64,000 bases of DNA from Rickettsia typhi (lineage in GTDB: Bacteria; Pseudomonadota; Alphaproteobacteria; Rickettsiales; Deianiraeaceae), in assembly GCA_945861725.1 (NCBI GenBank), contig CAMAVJ010000001.1, positions 1-64,000 of the forward strand, given 5' to 3'. Each line of letters opens with the position of its first letter. Positions within the stretch are counted from its first letter, which is position 1. The translations under genes were made by a program, and so were the position numbers. Below the pieces are notes generated by a model that saw nothing but the letters and a program-made list of their open reading frames with translations, did no database searches and had not been told where the DNA came from. Below, in pieces: positions 42,926-52,495 of this stretch.

Positions 42926-43627
42926 CTACTTTCTGATGACCATTATATCATAATGTTGCGTTTTATCAATTACCTCTTGAAGGTATTTACTTGCCTCGGA
43001 TCTTGTAGTAAAAGGTTTACTTCCAACAATTCGAACAAAATTTATATCGCCAACTTTATCAATTCGTGCATTAATTCCTGCATCCTTAAACTTTTGTGCA
43101 ACGATCGATGCCCCTTCCTCACTCTTAAACGAGCCAGCTTGAATTTCAAAGATTTCAGCATTTTGCACTTGCAATTGTTGAACAGATGGTTGAACAGATG
43201 GTTGAACAACGTCCTGACTGGTATTTGACAATTGAGATTTTTGCATATCGCCCAATGATGCTGAGTCATCACGGATTTTTTGAACGGTCAATGGTTTGTA
43301 TTCCTTTTGTTCTGATTGGGTTTTAATGATGTCCTGCGTTGAAGGGTTTTGATTTTGAGATTTTTCAAATTCGCGTTGAGCATCTTGATATTCATTAGCA
43401 AAATTTGGGTTAACTTCTTGATAGTCGCCATCATTTTCACGACTTTTAATTTTTGCCATTACAACTTCATTATAAGGTGGGCGTTTTTTTTCCTGAAAAA
43501 TTGGATCAATTTCAGGAATTTCAGGGTCTTTTTTACAAGAAGAAGTAAAAAAAGTTGAAAGGATAATAAATGCCAGTACTAATCTTGCTATAAATTTGCC
43601 ACTAAGTGTTGTATTGATATTTTTCAT
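42926..43627 (-). CDS. SPOR-domain lipoprotein
   Basis: A 233-residue lipoprotein. The signal peptide ends FFTSSCKK, a lipobox. A long low-complexity linker follows (Gln/Asn/Ser/Glu-rich) with the tandem repeat VQPSVQPSVQ. A SPOR domain covers about residues 155-233 (EIFEIQAGSFKSEEGASIVAQKFKDAG ... NFVRIVGSKPFTTRSEASKYLQEVID). SPOR domains bind denuded septal peptidoglycan, so it probably acts in division or envelope integrity. It parallels rlpA, the other SPOR protein in this window. The 12-base repeat GTTGAACAGATG at 43177-43200 encodes the linker repeat. Confidence 0.85.
   Translation of the reverse strand: MKNINTTLSGKFIARLVLAFIILSTFFTSSCKKDPEIPEIDPIFQEKKRPPYNEVVMAKIKSRENDGDYQEVNPNFANEYQDAQREFEKSQNQNPSTQDIIKTQSEQKEYKPLTVQKIRDDSASLGDMQKSQLSNTSQDVVQPSVQPSVQQLQVQNAEIFEIQAGSFKSEEGASIVAQKFKDAGINARIDKVGDINFVRIVGSKPFTTRSEASKYLQEVIDKTQHYDIMVIRK
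43177..43210. repeat. 12-bp tandem repeat inside the SPOR lipoprotein linker
   Basis: GTTGAACAGATG occurs twice in tandem (43177-43188, 43189-43200), followed by a partial third copy. It codes the VQPS repeats and does not disturb the frame. Confidence 0.8.
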
Positions 43628-43877
43628 AAACCTTTTTCAAAAGTTACACATTGTGTGTATTCTATTGTTTTAAAAAATCAAGGATTATTTTTATTTGAAA
43701 TGGGTATTGATGCCGATGTTGAAATGGTTAACAATTGTGCGTAGTTTTACTAAAAAAATCCAAAAATGGAAAGGATTTGTATGGGGTTTTTATCAAGTTT
43801 TTTTCTTTCATATAATTTAAGACTTGACATTTCCGAGTACTCAAACTTCCATTTAGGAAATTTTGTGATATAACATT

Positions 43878-44882
43878 ATGTACGACATCGCAATCATCGG
43901 TGCTGGACCTTCCGGATTATTCGCCGCATTTCAAGCTGGTATGCTTGGTTTAAATGCTATAATAATTGATACACTCAAACACGCAGGTGGACAATGTTCG
44001 GCACTTTATCCTGAGAAACCAATTTACGATATACCAGCAATCCCAGTTATTAAAGCCGAAGATCTCACACAAAATTTGCTCAAACAAATTGAAAAATTCA
44101 ACCATAAAATGGAACTTGGCACATTTGTTGAATCTTTTACAAAAAACGACGATAAAACATTCACACTTCACACATTGCAAAATAAACAGGAGAAAAAAAT
44201 CCATACACGAACGATTATTGTTGCAATTGGAGGAGGGTCTTTTGGACCAAACCGCCCTCCTCTTAAAGATATTGAGGATTTCGAAGAACAATCGGTATTT
44301 TATATGGTGAACAACAAGAATAAATTTGATGGAAAAAATGTAATAATTTCAGGAGGAGGAGACTCCGCCGTCGACTGGGCAATCTTACTTTCTAAAACCG
44401 CAAATGTTTCAATCGTCCACCGCAGAAGTTCTTTTAGAGCACACGATTCCTCACTCAAAGAACTTAATTCACTAATTGATTCCAAGCAAATCACTCTTCT
44501 TGCACCATACAAAATGTCGAAATTAAACGGCACAAATGGCAAGCTTGAAAGCCTTATAATTGAAAATATTGATGACGGTTCAGAAAGGGAAATAAAAGCG
44601 GATTTCTTGCTTCCATTTTTTGGTCTTGCAATGGAAATTGGTTCAATAAAAAATTGGGGATTTGAATTCGAAGAAAAATATATCAAAGTCGAGCCATCAA
44701 CAATGCAAACCAACATTGACGGCATTTTCGCAATTGGAGACATCGCCACTTATAAAGGTAAATTGAAGCTCATTTTATGCGGATTTTCCGAAGCAACAAT
44801 GGCCTGCTACGCTGCTCGAAGCCATATTTTCCCAGAAAAATCCTTCCATTTTGAATACTCAACCACAACTTTTAATAAGTAA
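43878..44882 (+). CDS. Ferredoxin--NADP+ reductase, TrxB-like type
   Basis: A 334-residue flavoprotein of the thioredoxin-reductase-like FNR class. The FAD fold begins DIAIIGAGPSGLFAAFQAGMLG. The segment GGQCSALYPEKPIYDIPAIP and the NADPH motif IISGGGDSAVDWAI are typical. There is no redox CxxC, which separates it from thioredoxin reductase. It supplies or takes electrons from ferredoxin for iron-sulfur assembly. A TTGACA at 43824-43829 lies upstream, but a -10 is poor. Confidence 0.88.
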   Translation: MYDIAIIGAGPSGLFAAFQAGMLGLNAIIIDTLKHAGGQCSALYPEKPIYDIPAIPVIKAEDLTQNLLKQIEKFNHKMELGTFVESFTKNDDKTFTLHTLQNKQEKKIHTRTIIVAIGGGSFGPNRPPLKDIEDFEEQSVFYMVNNKNKFDGKNVIISGGGDSAVDWAILLSKTANVSIVHRRSSFRAHDSSLKELNSLIDSKQITLLAPYKMSKLNGTNGKLESLIIENIDDGSEREIKADFLLPFFGLAMEIGSIKNWGFEFEEKYIKVEPSTMQTNIDGIFAIGDIATYKGKLKLILCGFSEATMACYAARSHIFPEKSFHFEYSTTTFNK

Positions 44883-44895
44883 TTACAACAAAACA

Positions 44896-45603
44896 TTGGA
44901 AATAATTAAAGACTGCGGTCTTATCCTAAAAATACACGAACACGGTAGTACATCACAAGTTGTAACAGTGCTTTCTAAAGAACACGGTATAATTTCTGGC
45001 TATCACAAAGGTGGTTCTTCCGCTAAAAAAAAATCCATCTGCCTTTGTGCAAATCTCGTTGATTTTACTTGGAAAGCTAGAGTTCTTGGACAACTCGGGA
45101 ATTTTGATCCAGAAATGTCACAAAATTTTTCAAGCGTATTCCTTGATGTTTATCACTCTGCGATAGTGAATACTACATGTGAAATCCTTCTAGTTTGCCT
45201 TCAAAAAAATGATTCTCACACAGAAATTTTTACTCTTACACTAGAGTTCTTCCAAAATCTCAAAACCATTGAACAGAAATCCATAATTTTACAAGAATAC
45301 ACATTGTTTGAAACGAAGCTGATGTCTTTTTTAGGTTTTGGCTATAATTTTGCAAAATGTAATATTTCCGGCAATGGAATTCCCGAATTCATTTCGCCAA
45401 AAACTGGTAACGCAGTCAGTTCTGAAACGGCCAAAGGCTTTGAAGAAAAACTTTTTACCATTCCAAAGTTTATTTTGAATCAAGAAATTACACCAGAAAT
45501 TCACGAAATAAAAAAAATGCTCAACATCAACTGGCACTTCCTGAAACTCCATATAGAGCTTCACTCGTTACCAGTTCGCGAATTTACAGTTGGATTGTTT
45601 TAG
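44896..45603 (+). CDS. recO: DNA repair protein RecO
   Basis: RecO with RecR loads RecA on gapped DNA. The OB-fold start GLILKIHEHGSTSQVVTVLSKEHGIISGYHKGG is the family N-terminus. The C-terminal region, ETKLMSFLGFGYNFAKC ... FISPKTGNAVS, has one zinc-like cysteine rather than the four of zinc-binding RecO. No ATG is available: a TTG at 44896 or one at 44851 (overlapping the upstream gene by 32 bases) must be the start. The shorter form fits family length. Confidence 0.8.
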   Translation: MEIIKDCGLILKIHEHGSTSQVVTVLSKEHGIISGYHKGGSSAKKKSICLCANLVDFTWKARVLGQLGNFDPEMSQNFSSVFLDVYHSAIVNTTCEILLVCLQKNDSHTEIFTLTLEFFQNLKTIEQKSIILQEYTLFETKLMSFLGFGYNFAKCNISGNGIPEFISPKTGNAVSSETAKGFEEKLFTIPKFILNQEITPEIHEIKKMLNINWHFLKLHIELHSLPVREFTVGLF

Positions 45604-45671
45604 AAATTTCCTTGCAAAATACTTTTTATTCACGCAAGCAGAAAAATAATTCGCATATATTTGTACAAATT

Positions 45672-46022
45672 ATGATAATCACCATCAATGTTTCTCGCCC
45701 TCTATTGGCATTTTTAACGATCATAGCAGTTCTACTATTCCTTCTTGCAGTTTATTTTAAATTTGTAATTTTTGCGATTCTCGGGCTATTTTTGATTATA
45801 AATAATATTCTCAACTTCTTCAGAAAGATTGAAATATCAGAACACAAAGCAATGTATTACGCAATTTTTACCCAAAGAAACATAAGATATGTTGAATCAA
45901 TTCACTGCACAGGGTTTTGGATTTTTAACTGCATCAGGATTAATGGCAACGGGATTTCGGAAATCAAGCTTTACGGTGTTGCAAATTATACACAAGTCGT
46001 TGAATTTTCTGGTAAACTTTAG
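45672..46022 (+). CDS. Small membrane protein of unknown function
   Basis: A 116-residue protein with two adjacent N-terminal membrane helices (PLLAFLTIIAVLLFLLAVYFKFVIFAILGLFLIINNIL). A cytosolic or periplasmic tail follows (RNIRYVESIHCTGFWIFNCIRINGNGISEIKLYG). The ATG at 45672 was preferred to an upstream TTG. No family is recognised. Confidence 0.5.
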   Translation: MIITINVSRPLLAFLTIIAVLLFLLAVYFKFVIFAILGLFLIINNILNFFRKIEISEHKAMYYAIFTQRNIRYVESIHCTGFWIFNCIRINGNGISEIKLYGVANYTQVVEFSGKL

Positions 46023-46094
46023 CATAAAATATTGAATTCGTGCTTGACAATTGAAAATTATTATGTGTTTCTGCACAAAATTTTTCGTGTAGTT

Positions 46095-47288
46095 ATGTCA
46101 GAAAAAGTCGTATTAGCGTACTCTGGTGGTCTTGATACTTCCGTCATTTTAAAATGGTTAATCGAAGAAAAAGGCTACGATGTCTATACATTCACTGCTG
46201 ATTTAGGTCAAGGTGAAGACAATATGGATGAAGTTAAAGCTAAAGCAATTCGCACTGGTGCAAAAGAAGCATTTGTTATGGATCTCAAAGAAGAATTTGT
46301 TAGGGATTTCGTCTTCCCAATGTTTCGTGCAAATGCCCTTTACGAAGGCTCATATTTGCTCGGAACGTGCATCGCCCGCCCATTAATCGCACTTCGACAA
46401 ATTGAAATAGCAAAAAAAGTTGGTGCAACAATCGTTTCACACGGTGCAACTGGTAAAGGAAATGATCAAATCCGCTTCGAACTTGGCTACTATGCCAATA
46501 TGCCAAATGTTAAGGTCGTTGCTCCTTGGAGGGAGTGGTCATTAACATCACGCACGGAAATGCTCGAATTTGCACGCAAACATAAGATTGAAATCCCAAT
46601 GGGAAAGGAAAACGAACCACCATATTCAATGGACGCTAACCTTTTACATCTTTCTATTGAAGGAAAGGCACTTGAAGATACTTGGGAGCCCGCAAAAAAG
46701 GATACATACATCCGTGTAAAACACCTTGAAGAAACTCCAAATGAAAAAGATACTATCGAACTTGAATTCGAAAAAGGCGATTTAATTGCAATCAACGGCG
46801 AAAAACTTTCACCTGCAAAATTGCTCACAAAATTAAACGAACTTGGTGCAAAACATGGAATTGGAAGAATTGACCTCATCGAAAACCGTTTCATTGGAAT
46901 GAAATCTCGTGGAATTTATGAAACTCCTGGTGGAACAATCCTACTTCACGCACACCGTGCAATTGAATCAATAACACTCGACCGCGGTACAATGCACTTA
47001 AAGGACGAACTTATGCCAAAATACGCTGAACTTATTTACAATGGATTTTGGTTTTCCGGTGAACGCGAAATGCTTCAATCAGCAATTGACTACTCGCAAA
47101 AAAATGTTTCTGGTACGGTCAAACTTTCGCTTTATAAAGGTAACGTATTAACTGAAGGAAGGAAGTCTCCAAACACACTATTCAATAAAAATGTTGTAAC
47201 ATTTGAAACCGATTCAGTTTATAACCAAAAAGATGCCGAAGGTTTTATTAAACTTAATGCATTAAGGTTCAGACTTCGCGACATTTAA
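46095..47288 (+). CDS. argG: Argininosuccinate synthase
   Basis: It joins citrulline and aspartate with ATP to give argininosuccinate. The P-loop is [18 protein letters not shown], and the citrulline and aspartate sites include [20 protein letters not shown] and [21 protein letters not shown] sequence ([19 protein letters not shown]). At 397 residues from ATG 46095 it fits the family; the frame upstream to 46032 is open but not conserved. A TTGACA at 46044-46049 is upstream. No argH or argininosuccinate lyase gene lies nearby. Confidence 0.95.
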   Translation: MSEKVVLAYSGGLDTSVILKWLIEEKGYDVYTFTADLGQGEDNMDEVKAKAIRTGAKEAFVMDLKEEFVRDFVFPMFRANALYEGSYLLGTCIARPLIALRQIEIAKKVGATIVSHGATGKGNDQIRFELGYYANMPNVKVVAPWREWSLTSRTEMLEFARKHKIEIPMGKENEPPYSMDANLLHLSIEGKALEDTWEPAKKDTYIRVKHLEETPNEKDTIELEFEKGDLIAINGEKLSPAKLLTKLNELGAKHGIGRIDLIENRFIGMKSRGIYETPGGTILLHAHRAIESITLDRGTMHLKDELMPKYAELIYNGFWFSGEREMLQSAIDYSQKNVSGTVKLSLYKGNVLTEGRKSPNTLFNKNVVTFETDSVYNQKDAEGFIKLNALRFRLRDI

Positions 47289-47322
47289 GAATTTGTTTGG
47301 CTTTTCACAAGTCCGTACTTTT

Positions 47323-48819
47323 CTATAATGCCATAATTGCATCAAGTAAATCTTGAAGTGATACCTCTGTTTCGTTCATTTGCTTTTCCGTTGCACGACT
47401 TGATTTATTAAAGAATTTTGCGGTTTGAGTTTTCTCATCACCGTTGACATCGGCAATGGAATTTGTTGAATACGCAGAGGCGATTTCCTTCTTTTGATCG
47501 TCACTTAAATATTGTGAAGTCTGTGCATATTCTTCAATGTCCGAATTATTTGTCTCCAATGACAACTTCAACTCACGCAAACCATCTTCACTAATGGCAC
47601 GCTGAGTAAGTGCTTTGTCTTCGTCCGTCATCCCCTTTGTTGCAATTGTATTATATTTCGCAAAAAGTGCGTCAAGATTAATGATATCATCGATTTCATC
47701 AATTTGTTCAGAACTTGTAAGCATTTTATTTGCCGCGATTGCACCCTTGATATTCATCTTTGCATTCGCAATATAATTTTCATTACTAGCAATTCCAGAA
47801 TCAAGAAGCATAATATTCGTAAAACCAAGACATAAGTAAGAATGAGCTTTCGTTAGTAAAGGTGTTGTTGAATCAAGAATTTTAGTGTTCATCGTGGCAA
47901 TTTGGGCAATGTAAAGCGTATACTTATTCGGCAATTCATATGTATTACACACTTGAGCCGTGCTTGGTGGAGATACCCCACCACTTGGTGCATTTGGTGC
48001 ATTTGGTGTTGGTGCATTTGGTGCATTTGGTGTTGGTGCATTTGGTGATTGCTGTTGTGAAATGGGTTCAATATTCATTTTAATCAAACACGAACCTGTG
48101 CATGAACTCTCTCCAGTATAAGATTCTACAACGGTTTTTACATCAGTAAATGCAGTGTTGTTAAAGAAGGTCGAATTATCGTAGTGAGTATAATCATTAC
48201 TTTCTTCATTCCATTTTGTGGAATATCGCTCCGCAATCTCCTGTTTACACTCAACTCCTCCTTTGCATGAATAGTCCTCCAGCGTTTTAAATAAATTCCA
48301 TATTGAACTCATAGTTTCATCAAGTGTGATATCCTTGTTAGAATATGTTGGGTTTTGTTTTGAATATGATTCATCGAATTTAACGACTTCTTTTGCTTCA
48401 ACAATGGCTTTACCGTAATTCTTTAAGTTTGTGTTAGCGATTGAGCGATAATACTTCAATTCGTACAACTGCTTTGTGTCAATTTCCTTCACTGTTTCAT
48501 CTTTGGAATCTTGAATGATCTCTTCCAAGTGTTTAATATCATTTGTGAGGCTTTTTAGTTGAACGTTCCAATCCTGCTTTTTGCGTGTCATCGACTTATA
48601 TTTATCCACATTGATTTCAATTGGTTCATTGATTTCATTTTTTTCTACAAAATGTATATCATTCTTGTTGGGAGATGTTGCCGAATTGCTCGTTTTTTTA
48701 TGACTCAAAACCAGTTCTGGCGTTGTTATGCGTTTTTTTATGTTAGGCAAAACAACTTCCGCTGCAAATACAAAATTTGAATATACCGCAACAAGGAAAA
48801 ATGTCAAAAAAAACTTCAT
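47323..48819 (-). CDS. Large exported protein of unknown function with Asn-Ala-Pro repeats
   Basis: A 498-residue protein with a signal peptide (MKFFLTFFLVAVYSNFVFA). The mature N-terminal half is charged and helical (YKSMTRKKQDWNVQLKSLTNDIKHLEEIIQDSKDETVKEID) with TPR-like YYRSIANTNLKNYGKAIVEAKEVV. A Pro-rich linker of tandem PNAPTPNAPNAP repeats (24-bp units at 47987-48050) separates it from a C-terminal helical half. Cysteines around CKGGVECKQEI and SSCTGSCLI suggest disulfides. I do not recognise it. It is the last gene of the argS-lysS strand run. Confidence 0.65.
   Translation of the reverse strand: MKFFLTFFLVAVYSNFVFAAEVVLPNIKKRITTPELVLSHKKTSNSATSPNKNDIHFVEKNEINEPIEINVDKYKSMTRKKQDWNVQLKSLTNDIKHLEEIIQDSKDETVKEIDTKQLYELKYYRSIANTNLKNYGKAIVEAKEVVKFDESYSKQNPTYSNKDITLDETMSSIWNLFKTLEDYSCKGGVECKQEIAERYSTKWNEESNDYTHYDNSTFFNNTAFTDVKTVVESYTGESSCTGSCLIKMNIEPISQQQSPNAPTPNAPNAPTPNAPNAPSGGVSPPSTAQVCNTYELPNKYTLYIAQIATMNTKILDSTTPLLTKAHSYLCLGFTNIMLLDSGIASNENYIANAKMNIKGAIAANKMLTSSEQIDEIDDIINLDALFAKYNTIATKGMTDEDKALTQRAISEDGLRELKLSLETNNSDIEEYAQTSQYLSDDQKKEIASAYSTNSIADVNGDEKTQTAKFFNKSSRATEKQMNETEVSLQDLLDAIMAL
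47987..48050. repeat. 24-bp tandem repeat in the exported protein gene
   Basis: Two full copies (47987-48010 and 48011-48034) of a 24-base unit and a partial third. The unit codes PNAPNAPT on the minus strand and keeps frame. Copy number could vary. Confidence 0.85.
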
Positions 48820-48823
48820 AATA

Positions 48824-50533
48824 TTACATACTAGTTAATGGTTCAATATTAAAAATATCAAAAATAAACTCAAAAACTTTTTTGGTGGAAAAGATAATAT
48901 TAATACTCGCTTGATTATATATGCCATTCCCTTCAAGAATAAATCGTGCTTCTTTATTTGCATTGCCTATCGTCCAAACTGAATGAAGTGCACCAGCTAA
49001 GGCGTAGGCGTAAAATGAAAGATGATGTGGTTCGTGATTTTTTACAGAAACTGCTAAAATTGAAGGAAACTCAATGATTTTCTTCACAAGTTCGGAAAAG
49101 TATGGGTTTATTTGGGAATTTACTTCAAAATTTGAGAAATCAGTATGCGGAATTTCACCGCTTTCTTCAACTTTGCGTAAAATTGAAGAAAGACGCGAGT
49201 ATGCGTATTGAATATAGAAAATTGGGTTTTCTTTCGTTTGTTCTTTGACTTTTTCAACATCAAAATCCATATGAACATCGTTTTTTTTCGTGAGCATAAT
49301 AAAGCGTAAAATGTCAACATGAACGGAATCAAGTATGTCATCAACTGTGACAAAGTTTCCTGCACGCTTTGACATCTTAAATGCTTGCTCATCTTTTAAA
49401 AATTTCACAATTTGGCAAATTTTTATATCAAGGTGAAAGTTTTGCGTTGCAATTGCCTTTGTCATCGCTTGAAGGCGTGAAATATAGCCGAGATGATCCG
49501 CTCCTAAAACCATCACCAAATTGTTAAATCCGCGGTTAATTTTATTACGATTGTAAACCATATCTGGCACACAGTATGTGTAATTTCCGTCATTTTTTTG
49601 AACGACGCGGTCTTCGGAATCGCCAAAATCCTTCGTTCGAAATAATGTGCACTCAAGAGGTTCCCATTTTTCCAAATCAACAGAGCGAGGTTTTTGCGGA
49701 ACTGCTTTGTAAATAAGGTTTTTTGTCCATAATTCATCAAACACTTTAGAAATCGCATTAGAATTAACAATTTCCCTTTCAGATGAAAAAATATCGTGCT
49801 GAATTTTAAGTTTTGCAAGCGTCGATTTAATGCCATTTAGGTTAAATTCAACGGCAAATTCTTTGAAATTTTTGTCATTTTCCTGTAATTTATCGCCACA
49901 TTTTGCACGAATTGCCTTTGCGATATCAATGATATATTCCGCAGGATATGCTCCTTCAGGAACTTCAATATTTTCACCTAAAAGCTGGCGATAGCGAATC
50001 CAAACGGATTTTCCCAAAACCGCAATTTGATTTCCCGCATCGTTAATATAATATTCCTTCGTAACGTCAAACCCTGTCTTTATCAGGAGATTTGCAAGGA
50101 CATCGCCATAAATCGCACCTCTTAAGTGCCCAACGTGCAAGGGACCAGTTGGATTTGCTGAAACATATTCAACATTAATTTTTTCCAACTTTCCAATGTT
50201 TGGAAGGGTTTTTGCCTCACAAATTGATTGCATCATTTGGATAAAGATCGAATTTTCAACACGAATATTTATGAACGCAGGCTTTGCAATCGTGCATTCA
50301 CGCACAAATGGAATATTTGCAATTAATGGAGCGAATTTTTCAGCGAGCTCGATTGGCGATTTTTTCTCAATCTTTGCCATAACCATTGCAAGATTTGTAG
50401 CAAAGTCTCCGTGTGAAGCATCTTTTGGATATTCACAAACGAATAAAACTTCAGGAGAAATCCCACAGGCTTGCATAATTTCAAAGCGAATTTGTTCCAA
50501 AATGTTTTTCATTTCGTTTTTTATTTGCTTCAT
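48824..50533 (-). CDS. argS: Arginyl-tRNA synthetase
   Basis: A class I synthetase. The N-terminal additional domain (MKNILEQIRFEIMQACGI ... HGDFATNLAMVMAK) is followed by the HIGH motif in SANPTGPLHVGHLRGAIYGD. A KMSKRAGNFVTVDD signature follows, and the C-terminal DALR anticodon domain includes IQYAYSRLSSILRKV. 569 residues, intact. The ATG overlaps the lysS stop by four bases, so both are one operon. Confidence 0.95.
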   Translation of the reverse strand: MKQIKNEMKNILEQIRFEIMQACGISPEVLFVCEYPKDASHGDFATNLAMVMAKIEKKSPIELAEKFAPLIANIPFVRECTIAKPAFINIRVENSIFIQMMQSICEAKTLPNIGKLEKINVEYVSANPTGPLHVGHLRGAIYGDVLANLLIKTGFDVTKEYYINDAGNQIAVLGKSVWIRYRQLLGENIEVPEGAYPAEYIIDIAKAIRAKCGDKLQENDKNFKEFAVEFNLNGIKSTLAKLKIQHDIFSSEREIVNSNAISKVFDELWTKNLIYKAVPQKPRSVDLEKWEPLECTLFRTKDFGDSEDRVVQKNDGNYTYCVPDMVYNRNKINRGFNNLVMVLGADHLGYISRLQAMTKAIATQNFHLDIKICQIVKFLKDEQAFKMSKRAGNFVTVDDILDSVHVDILRFIMLTKKNDVHMDFDVEKVKEQTKENPIFYIQYAYSRLSSILRKVEESGEIPHTDFSNFEVNSQINPYFSELVKKIIEFPSILAVSVKNHEPHHLSFYAYALAGALHSVWTIGNANKEARFILEGNGIYNQASINIIFSTKKVFEFIFDIFNIEPLTSM

Positions 50534-52125
50534 TTTAGTTTTTCCTCAATTAATTTTGCCATATTTTTCGTTCCAAAAAGTGCGACAAACGAACCGATCC
50601 TTGGTCCATCACTTTGCCCCAAAATTGTTCTGTAAATACACGAAAACCAAGCTTTTATGTCAAATTCGACTTCCTTTGCAATTGCATAAACGGCATTTTG
50701 CAAGGTGCTTGGGTCAGTTTCTTGAGTTGTTTGACAAAATTCCAAAAGTTTTTCCAGCAAAACTTTTTCTTCCACAGTTGGAATTTCAAAATTCTTATGA
50801 GGTTTTACGTAATTTTTGTAGTAGTTAATTGATTTTGCGACCATTTCATCCAAAAATGGGAATTTCCCTTTGTGCAAATGCGGTGCGTATTTTTGGATAA
50901 ATCCCCAAAGAATATCATCACTTTCAGGATTACAAACCGAAGCAAGGTTTAAAATGAGCGAATACGAAATTCCTTCAAGGCTGAACTGTGGAACTTCCCC
51001 AGAGTGAATAAAAAACGCTGGGTTTTCGTAAGCTTGCCATCTAGTAGTTTCATCAAACAATCCACTAGTAGGAGATTTATATGCTGGGAAATCAATTTTT
51101 TTCCAAAACGAATGAACGAACGCGATGTATTCATCAACAGCTTTTGGAATTGATGCAAAATAGAGCTTTTTCGCAGTTTTTGGTTTTTGAAACATAAATA
51201 ACGAAAGGCTTTCCGCTGGTGCACAAGCAAGCCATTCTTCAATAGAAATTCCATTTCCCTTGGATTTTGAAATTTTTGCACCATCTTCCCCAAGAAAAAG
51301 TTCGTAGCAGAAATTCACAGGGGGTTTTGTTCCTAAAATTTGGCAAATCTTTTTATAAAGCGGTTCGTTTGCAAGGTGATCCTTCCCAAAAATCTCATAA
51401 TCAACACCAAATGTGTGCCATCTTGCACCAAAATCAACCTTCCATTGAAGCTTGCATTTTCCATTTGTAACTTCGGTTTCAACTTCATCACCAAGAAAAT
51501 TTCTATACACAATCGTCCCATTTTGTTTATTAATAGAAACGACACCTTCTTCAAGTACAATACCAGTTTTATTGCAAATTGGCATAAATGGAGAATATGT
51601 CTTTTGGCGATCTTCCCCCAAAGTTGGAAGCATTAATTTCATTATTTCATCATATTTTTCCAAAACTTTTAACATCGTTGTGTTGTATTCCCCATTTTCG
51701 TATTTTTCCGTTGCGGAAATAAATTCGTAATTGAAATTGAATCCATCTAAAAATGAGCGAAGCCTTGCGTTCATATGCTGACCATAACTTTCATAAAGAC
51801 CAAATGGATCTGGGACTTTCGTCAAAGGTTTTTTCAAATATGGTGCAAGCATTTCTTTATTTGGGACATTATCAGGAATTTTACGCAAACCATCGATGTC
51901 ATCAGAAACGCACACGAGCCGTGTTGGAATTTCAGGATAGAGCTTTTCAAACGCAAATTTTACAAAGATCGTTCGTACAACTTCGCCAAATGTCCCAATA
52001 TGTGGCAAACCAGATGGACCATACCCCGTTTCAAATAAAACAAAGCCTTTTTCAGGCGTTTGTCCGTTAATCTGTTTATGAATTCTTTGAGCCTCCACAA
52101 TTGGCCACGCTGTTGAGTTTTGCAT
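50530..52125 (-). CDS. lysS: Lysyl-tRNA synthetase, class I
   Basis: The class I form of LysRS, used by archaea, spirochaetes and many alphaproteobacteria in place of the class II enzyme. The HIGH motif is in FETGYGPSGLPHIGTFGEVVRTIFV, and the KMSKS motif is KISKSKGNGISIEEW. 531 residues matches class I LysRS. It pairs with argS in an operon. The class I enzyme is a taxon marker consistent with Rickettsiales. Confidence 0.94.
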   Translation of the reverse strand: MQNSTAWPIVEAQRIHKQINGQTPEKGFVLFETGYGPSGLPHIGTFGEVVRTIFVKFAFEKLYPEIPTRLVCVSDDIDGLRKIPDNVPNKEMLAPYLKKPLTKVPDPFGLYESYGQHMNARLRSFLDGFNFNYEFISATEKYENGEYNTTMLKVLEKYDEIMKLMLPTLGEDRQKTYSPFMPICNKTGIVLEEGVVSINKQNGTIVYRNFLGDEVETEVTNGKCKLQWKVDFGARWHTFGVDYEIFGKDHLANEPLYKKICQILGTKPPVNFCYELFLGEDGAKISKSKGNGISIEEWLACAPAESLSLFMFQKPKTAKKLYFASIPKAVDEYIAFVHSFWKKIDFPAYKSPTSGLFDETTRWQAYENPAFFIHSGEVPQFSLEGISYSLILNLASVCNPESDDILWGFIQKYAPHLHKGKFPFLDEMVAKSINYYKNYVKPHKNFEIPTVEEKVLLEKLLEFCQTTQETDPSTLQNAVYAIAKEVEFDIKAWFSCIYRTILGQSDGPRIGSFVALFGTKNMAKLIEEKLK

Positions 52126-52129
52126 TTAT

Positions 52130-52435
52130 TTAGATAAATTTATCAAGAATTTTGAAGGCAAGCATTAAAGAAAAAACAGTACCCGTCACTTTTACAAGAA
52201 CCATATTGATTTTATTCTCTAAGTCCTTTGTATTGGAGTCCATTTGAAAGCGAAGTTCTTTAATATCGGAATCCATTTGAAAGCGAAGTTCTTTAATATC
52301 CTGCCGTATTTCAGATTTAATTGAATTGGCATTATTTTCCAAGGCATCAACCAACACACTAACAAATGCTTCGGACTGGGCATCTGTAAAACCCGCTTTT
52401 TCAAGACTTTTCACTGATTTATGTGTGTCCAGCAT
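52130..52435 (-). CDS. DUF1640/CCDC90-like coiled-coil membrane protein
   Basis: A 101-residue protein. A helical SVKSLEKAGFTDAQSEAFVSVLVDALEN start leads into a coiled coil with two copies of DIKELRFQMDS, and ends in a single membrane helix (VTGTVFSLMLAFKILDKFI). That plan matches DUF1640, the bacterial relatives of the mitochondrial MCUR1/CCDC90 proteins. Function in bacteria is not known. It follows lysS in the opposite direction of coding order by 4 bases, on the same strand, upstream of it. Confidence 0.65.
   Translation of the reverse strand: MLDTHKSVKSLEKAGFTDAQSEAFVSVLVDALENNANSIKSEIRQDIKELRFQMDSDIKELRFQMDSNTKDLENKINMVLVKVTGTVFSLMLAFKILDKFI
52240..52302. repeat. 33-bp direct duplication in the DUF1640-type gene
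   Basis: The first 29 bases of each unit are identical at 52240 and 52273. It doubles the 11-residue IKELRFQMDSD heptad-type segment without shifting frame. Confidence 0.85.
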
Positions 52436-52495
52436 ATCTGACTCTATAAAATATTATTCATCAGCAATATTGACAACAAAAACTAATTGTCAAGA

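Noticed and set aside
43628..43877. Leader peptide or riboswitch in the gap before the ferredoxin reductase gene
   Set aside because: Only a 14-codon frame and no conserved fold were visible; nothing supports a function.
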